The notes under the pieces are model-generated. The model did no database searches. It worked only from the letters and a program-made list of their open reading frames with translations, and was not told the origin of the DNA. The position numbers and the translations under genes are program-made. Below, piece after piece: positions 1 to 5,186 of a DNA stretch of 6,765 bases. Source of the DNA: Thiohalobacter sp. (GTDB lineage Bacteria; Pseudomonadota; Gammaproteobacteria; Thiohalobacterales; Thiohalobacteraceae). Every line of letters starts with the position of its first letter. Position 1 is the first letter of the stretch. The stretch covers positions 1 to 6,765 of the forward strand of contig JALVEM010000522.1 of NCBI GenBank assembly GCA_027030825.1, in the 5' to 3' direction.

Positions 1-84
1 TTCGCCACGCGCAGGGTCTGCCGCCAGCGCAGGCAGGCCGGGCAGCAGCAATGCAACCAGGACAAGGGAGAGCACTGGGCGCAT
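1..84 (-). CDS. N-terminus of an exported protein, cut by the left edge
   Basis: Only 28 codons are in the window. The start ATG (84-82) has an excellent AGGAGG Shine-Dalgarno at 95-90 with a 5-nt spacer. The peptide begins with M-R-P followed by a long Leu/Val/Ala stretch and an A-L-A-A cleavage site, then D-P-A-R-G-E. This is a typical Sec signal peptide, so the product is periplasmic or outer-membrane. A mature N-terminus like A-D-P-A-R-G-E is common in small periplasmic c-type cytochromes, but no haem motif is visible here, so the function stays open. The gene lies downstream of the intrinsic terminator at 172-195 and is therefore probably a separate transcription unit from the ars-like cassette. 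No convincing promoter was found in the roughly 85 bases before it. Confidence 0.7.
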   Translation of the reverse strand, partial: MRPVLSLVLVALLLPGLPALAADPARGE

Positions 85-171
85 GGGAACCTCCTGTACT
101 TTTTTCTTCGACGGGAAAAGAGTGTAGTCGTCGGCGTGCATTCCGCCCAGTATTCCCTGATGCCCGAGTGG

Positions 172-195
172 AAAACGGCGGCCGCAGGCCGCCGT
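172..195 (-). terminator. Intrinsic terminator of the minus-strand cassette
   Basis: On the minus strand a perfect 9-bp stem, ACGGCGGCC / GGCCGCCGT with a 3-base loop (TGC), spans 195-175. It is followed directly by a short T run (TTTTC). It lies 49 bases past the stop of the solute-binding-protein gene and before the next start at 84, where the cassette should end. The T tract is short (four, one of them part of the stem), so termination may be incomplete. Confidence 0.7.
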
Positions 196-243
196 CGGGT
201 CCGCCTCGTCGCCGGGACGGGGCGAGGGTTTCGTTACAGGATG

Positions 244-1212
244 TCAGTCAACGGGAATCGGCTTGAGCTTGAGCTCGGCGTCGCTGGCCTTCACGAATCC
301 GTACTTCTCGTAGATGGCCTGGGCCTCGGGTGTGCCTAGATAGGCCAGGTAGCGGCTGGCGTTGTAGGGGTTGCGGCCCGTGGCCAGGATGCCGATGGCG
401 TAGCCCACCTTGTGCTGCATGTTGTAGGGCGCCGGGATGGGCACGCCTTCGACCGGCCGTCCCTGGGCCTGGGCATGTCTGACTTCGGTGGTCCAGACGA
501 TGCCCACATCGGCCTCGCCCTTCTCGATACGGTAGGGCGTCTCCCGATGATGCCGCGATGTGAACCAGGTCTTGCCCGGCACGGCCCAGCAGCTCTTGCA
601 CTTCTTGCCGCCGGTGACCTTGTCGTGGATACCCAGGTCCTTGAGCATCTGTGCGCCGTAGAACTTGAAGATGCCCTCGGTCAGAGGGTTGGGATGCGAC
701 TGGACGATGTCGTCACGCGCGAGGTCTTCCGGTCCCTTGATGCCCTTGGGATTGCCTCTGCCCACCATCAGCTCGAGTTTGTTGTGGGTATAGATCATGT
801 AGTCGTTCATCAGCTTCTTGCTGCGCAGCTTCTTGAGGTGGCCGAGGTTCACGCTGGCGAACAGATCCGGATTGCGTGCCGTCTTTCGTCCATCGATGGT
901 GCCCTGCTTGAGGATCTGTCCCTTGAGGATCTGGCCGGGGGGAATGGTCTCGACATAGATGGTCTTGATGTCCGGATTCTTCTTCTGGAAATCGCGAATC
1001 AGTTCCTCCATGACCATGAACTGGTTGCCGGCCAGATACATGACCAGATCGGCGGTGTACGAATCCTCGATATGCCCGTAGTCGATGCGGCCGTCGGCAT
1101 GGAAGGTGCGATAGTCATGGCCCAGGCCGGCTTCGTCGGCAGCCAGGCTGCCTTGCAGGGGCAAAAGGGAAAGGGCGGCGATAGCGCCGAGACGCAGGCA
1201 TCTGCTGAGCAT
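244..1212 (-). CDS. Exported ModA-like solute-binding protein with internal CxxC
   Basis: 322 residues. The start ATG (1212) has AAGGAGG at 1225-1219 with a 6-nt spacer, so the start is secure. Residues 1-24 are a Sec signal peptide (cleavage near S-L-A / A-D-E), giving a soluble periplasmic protein; there is no lipobox. The rest reads like a type 2 periplasmic binding protein of the molybdate/sulfate (ModA-like) group: a first strand near 54-62 (A-D-L-V-M-Y-L-A-G), an ANP-type hinge region near 145-155 (L-E-L-M-V-G-R-G-N-P), E-A-D-V-G-I-V-W at 233-240, and a C-terminal Y-L-G-T-P-E-A-Q-A-I-Y-E-K-Y-G-F segment (291-306), which is typical of the family. Oddities are a C-K-S-C-W motif at 205-209 inside a basic loop (G-G-K-K before it) and the absence of any ABC permease or ATPase gene nearby. 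It is the last gene of the arsR cassette, 71 bases after the thioredoxin-like gene. By analogy with periplasmic arsenite sensors such as AioX, it could bind a metalloid or oxyanion and signal or deliver it; this is inference. The ligand is unknown. Confidence 0.8.
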   Translation of the reverse strand: MLSRCLRLGAIAALSLLPLQGSLAADEAGLGHDYRTFHADGRIDYGHIEDSYTADLVMYLAGNQFMVMEELIRDFQKKNPDIKTIYVETIPPGQILKGQILKQGTIDGRKTARNPDLFASVNLGHLKKLRSKKLMNDYMIYTHNKLELMVGRGNPKGIKGPEDLARDDIVQSHPNPLTEGIFKFYGAQMLKDLGIHDKVTGGKKCKSCWAVPGKTWFTSRHHRETPYRIEKGEADVGIVWTTEVRHAQAQGRPVEGVPIPAPYNMQHKVGYAIGILATGRNPYNASRYLAYLGTPEAQAIYEKYGFVKASDAELKLKPIPVD

Positions 1213-1283
1213 GTTTCTCCTCCTTGTGGTGGGTGCCCGGGGGAGATGCGGCAGTTGCCTGCTTTATTCGCTCCATTGCGAGG

Positions 1284-1520
1284 TCATGCCTCGAGCCATT
1301 CGGATATCTTCTCGCGGGCGGGCACGCCACCGGCGTGCACCACCTTGCCGTCGATGACCACGCCGGGCGTCGACATGACGCCATGGGCCATGATCTCGGC
1401 GATGTCGTCGACCTTGAGGATGTTGACGGGGACGCCCTTTTCCCGGGCCACTTCCTCGATCAGTCGCATGGTCGTCCTGCAGTTGGCGCAACCGGAACCC
1501 AGTACCTTGATTTCCTTCAT
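1284..1520 (-). CDS. Thioredoxin-like CxxC small redox protein (Thioredoxin_3 type)
   Basis: 78 residues, cytoplasmic, no signal peptide. It is a minimal thioredoxin fold of the 'redox-active disulfide protein 2' type: strand K-E-I-K-V-L-G-S-G, active site C11-A-N-C14 at the start of helix 1, strand V-N-I-L-K-V, the cis-proline signature S-T-P (50-52), then V-V-I-D-G-K-V-V and a C-terminal helix. Such proteins are regularly encoded next to ArsP/DUF318 permeases and ArsR regulators. The likely role is thiol-disulfide exchange or metalloid handling for the permease, which is inference. The start at 1520 was chosen because GAGGAG sits 7 nt upstream (1533-1528) and the M-K-E-I-K-V beginning is typical. 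An ATG 15 bases earlier (1535), overlapping the permease stop as ATGA, would add M-R-S-E-V but has no Shine-Dalgarno. Confidence 0.85.
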   Translation of the reverse strand: MKEIKVLGSGCANCRTTMRLIEEVAREKGVPVNILKVDDIAEIMAHGVMSTPGVVIDGKVVHAGGVPAREKISEWLEA

Positions 1521-1527
1521 GACTTCA

Positions 1528-1533
1528 CTCCTC
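1528..1533 (-). promoter_or_regulatory. RBS deciding the start of the thioredoxin-like gene
   Basis: GAGGAG on the minus strand, 7 nt before the ATG at 1520. It overlaps the TGA stop of the permease gene (1534-1532), so ribosomes finishing the permease would release on top of it. This arrangement is compatible with translational coupling. Confidence 0.6.
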
Positions 1534-2485
1534 ATGAAACGACATTGAATCCCCAGCCCACCAGCGTGAAGGCGACGGCCAGGACAGCGGCATAGCGCAT
1601 CAGTGCCGGCCAGCGGATCACCTTGCGCAGAATCAGCATCTCGGGCAGCGACAATGCGGCGATGCTCATCATCAATGCCAGTACGGTGCCCAGTGCCACA
1701 CCCTTGGCGAGCATGGCCTCGGCGATCGGGATGACGCCGGTGGCATTCGAATAGAGCGGGATGCCGAGCAGGACGGCGAGCGGGACGCTGTACCAGTCGT
1801 CACCGCTCAGGTGCTCCGCGACCCAGGATTCGGGGACAAAGCCGTGGAATACCGCGCCCACGGCGATGCCGGCCAGCACCCAGCGCCAGATCCGGCCGAC
1901 GATCTCCCTGACTTCGTGCAGGGCGTAACGGTGTCGTTCGGCCAGGGTCCGGGGAAGCTCCGGCATCCGGGTCTCGCCCATGTGGATCTTCCATACATAG
2001 TCCTCGACCCAGCGTTCCGGCCGGAACCACTCCATGACCATGCCGCCGATCCAGGCCACGGCCATGCCGGCGAGGATGTAGAGCAGGGTGAGTTTCCAGC
2101 CCAGCACGCCCAGCAGCACCACGGCCGCGACCTCGTTGATCATGGGGCTGGCGATGAGGAACGAGAAGGTCACGCCGAGCGGGATGCCGGCTTCCACGAA
2201 GCCGATGAACAGGGGCACCGAGGAACAGGAGCAGAAGGGGGTGACGGCGCCGAGCAGGATGGCCAGGGCACGGGCCAGGGATTTCGGCTTGCCGCGCACG
2301 TAATCGCGTACCCGTTCCGGCGAGAGCAGGGCGCGCAGCAGCCCCATGCCATAGACGACGATCACCAGCAGCGTGAAGATCTTGGTGACGTCCATGACGA
2401 AGAACTGCACGGCGTCTCCCGACCGGCTGCCGGGTGCCAGTCCCAGCCACTGGTAGGCGACGAGATTGCCGAGGATCTCGAACAT
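1532..2485 (-). CDS. ArsP/DUF318-family membrane permease
   Basis: 317 residues with about eight predicted membrane segments, roughly 32-52, 71-91, 96-115, 117-150 (two or more), 202-216, 234-255, 262-282 and 295-313. Signature of the ArsP_1 (PF03773) permeases: T-P-F-C85-S-C87-S-S-V-P-L-F near 82-92, followed by the S-F-L-I-A-S-P-M-I-N-E segment (108-118) and the second-half G-I-P-L-Y-S-N-A-T-G (241-250). The Campylobacter member ArsP exports trivalent organoarsenicals such as methylarsenite. Other family members have no known substrate, so metalloid efflux here is inferred from homology and the arsR neighbour. The start at 2485 (M-F-E-I-L-G-N) was chosen because the 55 codons before it are Arg-rich shadow of the overlapping arsR reading frame. 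No Shine-Dalgarno precedes it. It begins 11 bases after the arsR stop and probably depends on coupled translation. Confidence 0.85.
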   Translation of the reverse strand: MFEILGNLVAYQWLGLAPGSRSGDAVQFFVMDVTKIFTLLVIVVYGMGLLRALLSPERVRDYVRGKPKSLARALAILLGAVTPFCSCSSVPLFIGFVEAGIPLGVTFSFLIASPMINEVAAVVLLGVLGWKLTLLYILAGMAVAWIGGMVMEWFRPERWVEDYVWKIHMGETRMPELPRTLAERHRYALHEVREIVGRIWRWVLAGIAVGAVFHGFVPESWVAEHLSGDDWYSVPLAVLLGIPLYSNATGVIPIAEAMLAKGVALGTVLALMMSIAALSLPEMLILRKVIRWPALMRYAAVLAVAFTLVGWGFNVVS

Positions 2486-2496
2486 GGCGAGGGCGT

Positions 2497-2841
2497 TCAG
2501 GCGCTGCAGCCGGCGAGGGGGCGATCGCACATGGCGTGCAGTCGGTCCCGATCCTCGGCGACGAGTGCATCGGCAAGCGTTTCTGCCGTCGTTTGCACGA
2601 TCCTGCCGGCCCAGTCCGGCAGTTCCGGATGCAGGGAGTAGAGCACCCACTGTCCCTGGCGGCGGGTCTTCACGATGCCGAGATCGCGCAGCATGGCGAG
2701 ATGTCGGGAAATCTTGGGCTGGCTCTGTTCGAGTGCATGCGTGAGTTCGCAGACGCAGAGCTCGCCTTCCGTGGCGAGGAGCAGCAGGGTGCGCAACCGG
2801 GTGGTGTCCGAGAGTGCACGGAACAGGTTTTCCGGAGTCAT
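2497..2841 (-). CDS. arsR: ArsR-family metalloid-responsive repressor
   Basis: 114 residues, a winged helix-turn-helix dimeric repressor. M-T-P-E-N-L-F-R-A-L-S-D-T-T-R-L-R opens the fold. The sensing motif E-L-C29-V-C31-E-L is the CxC of E. coli ArsR-type proteins, which bind As(III)/Sb(III) and then release DNA. The third, non-essential Cys of the classic C-V-C-D-L-C is Thr here. The recognition helix is S-Q-P-K-I-S-R-H-L-A-M-L (40-51) and the wing is R-R-Q-G-Q-W-V-L-Y-S-L (60-70). Two more cysteines sit near the C-terminus (C105, C112). The start at 2841 is set by AAGGA 7 nt upstream. Longer versions from 2856 or 2910 would translate the AT-rich operator and lack an RBS. It is first in the cassette and is expected to repress itself and the three genes after it. 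Confidence 0.93.
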   Translation of the reverse strand: MTPENLFRALSDTTRLRTLLLLATEGELCVCELTHALEQSQPKISRHLAMLRDLGIVKTRRQGQWVLYSLHPELPDWAGRIVQTTAETLADALVAEDRDRLHAMCDRPLAGCSA

Positions 2842-2848
2842 CCAGTGA

Positions 2849-2853
2849 TCCTT
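2849..2853 (-). promoter_or_regulatory. RBS deciding the arsR start
   Basis: AAGGA on the minus strand, 7 nt before the ATG at 2841. It favours this ATG over the upstream in-frame ATGs at 2856 and 2910, which have no purine-rich site. Confidence 0.65.
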
Positions 2854-2864
2854 CATGTAGATAT

Positions 2865-2900
2865 ACATATAACCATATATTATAAAAATCTGAGAGTCAA
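2865..2900 (-). promoter_or_regulatory. arsR promoter with overlapping ArsR operator
   Basis: On the minus strand TTGACT (2900-2895, 5 of 6 to the -35 consensus) is followed by a 17-base spacer and TATGGT (2877-2872, 4 of 6 to -10). An imperfect 16-bp dyad, ATATAT-GGTT-ATATGT (2880-2865), covers that -10. This is the usual geometry for an ArsR-type repressor that blocks RNA polymerase. A TATAAT at 2884-2879 looks better as a hexamer but lies only 10 bases from TTGACT, so it is a less likely -10. The stretch is strikingly AT-rich against GC-rich surroundings. Confidence 0.6.
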
Positions 2901-2960
2901 TGGACGGCACGACTCCATGGCCTTTACGGACAGACGCGAGGTGAGACGGGGGCAGGTGCC

Positions 2961-4457
2961 TCAGGTGCCGCAGAAGGTGCGATAGGGGCCGAAATCCTCG
3001 GGCGCGGGTCGGGCCAGATCCTCGAAGCCGGGGCGTTCTTCGAAGGGGTGCCGAACGGCTTCCAGCAGGCGATCGAATTTCGAGAGATCGCCTTCCTGCT
3101 CCGCGGCGGCCAGTGCCTCCTCGACCTTGTGATTGCGCGGGATGTAGACGGGGTTGGTCTGCCGCATCGAAGCGCCTCTTGCTTCCTGCGATTGCGGATC
3201 CCGGGCGAGGCGCGCCTGCCAGCGGGCCAGCCAGGCATCGATCGGAGAATGTGCCGCGAACAGCCTGCGGAAAGGGGCGGCACGGCCTTCCGCGGCCGCG
3301 ATCAGGGCGCGGAAGGCCTGCGTGAAGTCCACCTGATCGCGTTGCATGTGCCCAAGCAGCTCTTCCACCAGTTGCAGGTCTTCGTCTTCCTCCGAGGCGA
3401 GGCCGAGCTTGCGTCGCATGCCATCGAGCCAGAGAGTCTGATAACGCGAGGGGATGTCATGGATGCGTTCCGTGGCCAGAGCCACGGCATGCTCGGGATT
3501 GTCCGCCTCGATGAGCGGGAGCAGGGTTTCGGCGAAGCGGGCCAGGTTCCACTCCAGGATGCCGGGCTGGTTTCCGTAGGCGTAGCGTCCATGGACATCG
3601 ATGGAGCTGAAGACGGTGCCCGGATCGTAGGCTTCCATGAAGGCACAGGGACCGTAGTCGATGCTCTCGCCCGAGATGGTGGTGTTGTCGGTGTTCATCA
3701 CGCCGTGCACGAAACCGACCAGCATCCATCGCACGACGAGCTGCACCTGCCGTTCGATCACCCGCTCCAGCAGGGCCAGATACGGTGTCTCGTGTGTCCG
3801 GAGATCGGGGTCGTGTCGTGCGATGGCATGGTCGGCCAGCCGTTTCACGCCAGCGGGGTCGAGATGCGTGGCCGCATACTCGAAAGTCCCCACGCGCAGA
3901 TGGCTCAGCGCCACCCGGGCCAGCACCGCACCCGGTCTGGGGCCTTCCCGCTGGATCCACTCGCCCGTGGCGACCACGGCGAGTGCGCGCGTGGTCGGGA
4001 TGCCCAGGGCGTGCATGGCCTCGCCGACGAGGAATTCCCGCAGCATGGGCCCCAGCGCCGCCTTGCCGTCGCCGCCACGCGAGAACGGCGTGGGGCCGGA
4101 GCCCTTCAGATGCAGGTCGCGGTACACGCCCTGGCCGTCCACCAGCTCGCCCAGCAGCAGGGCGCGGCCGTCGCCGAGCTGCGGGACGAAATGGCCGAAC
4201 TGGTGACCCGCATAGGCCTGCGCCACGGGCGTGAGCGTCTCCGGCAGCCGGCTGCCGCCGAGAAAGGCGGCGCCGTCGGGCGTGTCCAGCCCCTCCGGGA
4301 GGCCCAGCGCCTCGGCCAGGGCATGATTGAAACGGAGCAGGCGGGGTTCGGGGAATGCCGTGCCCTGCCAGGGTACGTGCAAACCCTCGAGATCCCGGGC
4401 AAACCAGTTGTCGAGCTCGAGCATGTGTCTGTCGTAGTTCGGTGAATCAATGGCCAT
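2961..4457 (-). CDS. selO: SelO/YdiU protein adenylyltransferase (AMPylase)
   Basis: 498 residues, close to the 478 of E. coli YdiU. SelO is a pseudokinase-fold enzyme that binds ATP in a flipped orientation and transfers AMP to Ser/Thr/Tyr of target proteins, with a role in redox stress. Conserved blocks: Y-A-G-H-Q-F-G (82-88), Q-L-G-D-G-R-A near 93-99, H-L-K118-G-S-G-P-T-P-F-S-R-G-G-D-G (116-131), R-E141-F-L-V-G-E-A-M-H-A-L-G-I-P-T-T-R-A-L, H-G-V-M-N-T-D-N258 and I-D267-Y-G-P. K118, E141, N258 and D267 fall where the ATP-binding and metal-binding residues of Pseudomonas SelO lie (from memory, a constant offset of five). The C-terminus is F-C-G-T: Cys is third from last, where vertebrate SelO has selenocysteine. 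Start uncertain: ATG 4457 was chosen by length. ATG 4424 and GTG 4550 are alternatives, and none has a good RBS. No terminator is visible before the arsR promoter region downstream. Confidence 0.93.
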   Translation of the reverse strand: MAIDSPNYDRHMLELDNWFARDLEGLHVPWQGTAFPEPRLLRFNHALAEALGLPEGLDTPDGAAFLGGSRLPETLTPVAQAYAGHQFGHFVPQLGDGRALLLGELVDGQGVYRDLHLKGSGPTPFSRGGDGKAALGPMLREFLVGEAMHALGIPTTRALAVVATGEWIQREGPRPGAVLARVALSHLRVGTFEYAATHLDPAGVKRLADHAIARHDPDLRTHETPYLALLERVIERQVQLVVRWMLVGFVHGVMNTDNTTISGESIDYGPCAFMEAYDPGTVFSSIDVHGRYAYGNQPGILEWNLARFAETLLPLIEADNPEHAVALATERIHDIPSRYQTLWLDGMRRKLGLASEEDEDLQLVEELLGHMQRDQVDFTQAFRALIAAAEGRAAPFRRLFAAHSPIDAWLARWQARLARDPQSQEARGASMRQTNPVYIPRNHKVEEALAAAEQEGDLSKFDRLLEAVRHPFEERPGFEDLARPAPEDFGPYRTFCGT

Positions 4458-4543
4458 GCTCGGCAGGATGACCGGCCGGGTCAATTCTCCACAGAATGTC
4501 TGGGGCAGATGCGCCTGTCGGGTGGATTGAAAGGTGGAGGTTG

Positions 4544-4572
4544 TTGACACGAGGATGTTGCCGGCGCATCAT
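4544..4572 (+). promoter_or_regulatory. Sigma70-type promoter for the cytochrome gene
   Basis: A perfect TTGACA (4544-4549), a 17-base spacer, and CATCAT (4567-4572, 4 of 6 to TATAAT). The predicted transcription start is near 4580, giving a leader of about 60 bases to the ATG at 4639. The start point falls inside the inverted repeat at 4576-4589. Confidence 0.5.
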
Positions 4573-4575
4573 GTA

Positions 4576-4589
4576 AGTAATAGATTACT
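4576..4589. promoter_or_regulatory. Perfect inverted repeat, candidate operator 1
   Basis: AGTAAT-AG-ATTACT: two perfect 6-base arms around a 2-base centre, located just after the predicted -10 of the cytochrome promoter in the selO/cytochrome divergent region. A dimeric repressor bound here would block initiation. The regulator is unknown. Confidence 0.45.
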
Positions 4590-4593
4590 AACA

Positions 4594-4607
4594 TTGCACT
4601 GGTGCAA
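4594..4607. promoter_or_regulatory. Perfect inverted repeat, candidate operator 2
   Basis: TTGCAC-TG-GTGCAA: again perfect 6-base arms around a 2-base centre. Its centre is 18 bp from that of the repeat at 4576-4589. It lies in the predicted leader of the cytochrome gene, 17 bases before the Shine-Dalgarno. The arm sequences of the two repeats differ, so two different proteins or a leader-RNA role are possible. Confidence 0.4.
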
Positions 4608-4638
4608 GCGAATCTCGTCACTCGGAAGGAATGTTTTC

Positions 4639-5109
4639 ATGTGCAAGCTATGCTGGTCTCTCGTCGTTCTGCTTCTGATCGCGGTGGGTGGCGCGGTCTA
4701 CAAGTTCGGAATCTCCGGCTCCACCGTGACGGCGAGCGATGGCCGCACCGCGATCGTGCTGGAGCCGGGCGAGCGTGACCTGGTACTTGCCGAGATGCGC
4801 GCCTTCCTGGAAGCAGTGCAGGCCATCGTCGAGGGGGCCGTGGAAGAAGACAGCCAAAGGATCGCTGCCGCAGCCCGTAGGGTGGGCGCCGAGGCCCAGC
4901 AGGCAGTACCCGCGTCCCTGATGGGCAAGCTGCCGCTCGGATTCAAGCAGATGGGGCTCGATACCCACAGGCGGTTCGACCGTCTGGCGCTCGATGCCGA
5001 GCAGTTCGGCGATCCCGAGGCCAGCCTGAAACAGTTGTCCGAGCTCATGAGAAACTGTGTCGCCTGTCACAGCGCCTTCCGTCTGGACACCGCGCCATCC
5101 GGTGATTGA
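4639..5109 (+). CDS. Membrane-anchored class II (c'/c556-like) monohaem cytochrome c
   Basis: 156 residues. The ATG (4639) has GGAAGGA 8 nt upstream (4624-4630); the frame is open further upstream but lacks a start signal. Residues 5-25 form one hydrophobic segment without a clear cleavage site, so the protein is likely anchored with its C-terminal domain in the periplasm. The domain is mostly helical, and its only haem motif is close to the C-terminus: N-C140-V-A-C143-H144-S-A-F-R. The C-terminal C-x-x-C-H with a following aromatic-Arg is characteristic of class II cytochromes (four-helix bundle c' and c556). M53, in the first helix (L-A-E-M-R-A-F-L), is in the position expected for the sixth haem ligand of low-spin c556-type proteins. 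The likely role is electron transfer or gas/redox sensing; the partner is unknown. Two cysteines at the cytoplasmic N-terminus (C2, C5) are unusual. Confidence 0.8.
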   Translation: MCKLCWSLVVLLLIAVGGAVYKFGISGSTVTASDGRTAIVLEPGERDLVLAEMRAFLEAVQAIVEGAVEEDSQRIAAAARRVGAEAQQAVPASLMGKLPLGFKQMGLDTHRRFDRLALDAEQFGDPEASLKQLSELMRNCVACHSAFRLDTAPSGD

Positions 5110-5149
5110 ACTGCTGCAGTCGTTTCCGATCACGGCTTCGTGTCGATGC

Positions 5150-5178
5150 TTGCATGTGGCGGGTTCGTTGGTTAGCAT
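5150..5178 (+). promoter_or_regulatory. Weak candidate promoter for the CzcI-like gene
   Basis: TTGCAT (5150-5155, 3 of 6), a 17-base spacer, and TAGCAT (5173-5178, 4 of 6). If used, transcription would start only a base or two before the ATG at 5187, giving a nearly leaderless mRNA, which would agree with the absence of a Shine-Dalgarno there. The match is weak and could be chance. Confidence 0.25.
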
Positions 5179-5186
5179 GCACTGAT

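Noticed and set aside
100..170. A promoter for the partial left-edge gene (TACACT as -10 on the minus strand)
   Set aside because: No acceptable -35 lies 16-18 bases away, so the match is too weak to report.
205..208. Reading the CKSC of the binding protein as a haem-binding motif
   Set aside because: These are residue numbers within the protein. The motif is C-x-x-C-W with no His after the second Cys, so it is not a c-type haem site.
412..1548. Long plus-strand open frame (378 codons) opposite the binding protein and thioredoxin-like genes
   Set aside because: It is the antisense shadow of well-supported minus-strand genes, has no recognisable domain, and crosses two of their boundaries. 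GC-rich coding DNA commonly gives such frames.
1811..2641. Plus-strand open frame opposite the permease
   Set aside because: Its composition (many Asp, Gly, His, Gln) is what an antisense copy of a hydrophobic membrane protein gives. No domain or start signal is present.
2486..2650. N-terminal extension of the permease to 2650
   Set aside because: The 55 extra residues are Arg-rich and polar, overlap the arsR coding region in another frame, and resemble no ArsP-type N-terminus.
2920..2960. A terminator after selO; the repeated GGCACCTGA / GGCACCTG near its stop
   Set aside because: It is a direct repeat, not an inverted one, and there is no T run. Part of it is the coding end of selO.
3048..4445. 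Plus-strand open frame of 465 codons opposite selO
   Set aside because: It is fully antisense to selO, which has all its family motifs. The product is His/Gly/Gln-rich, has no known fold, and lacks an RBS.
4458..4550. N-terminal extension of SelO from GTG 4550
   Set aside because: It would lengthen the protein beyond its relatives, has no RBS, and overlaps the -35 of the opposite promoter. It is not fully excluded.
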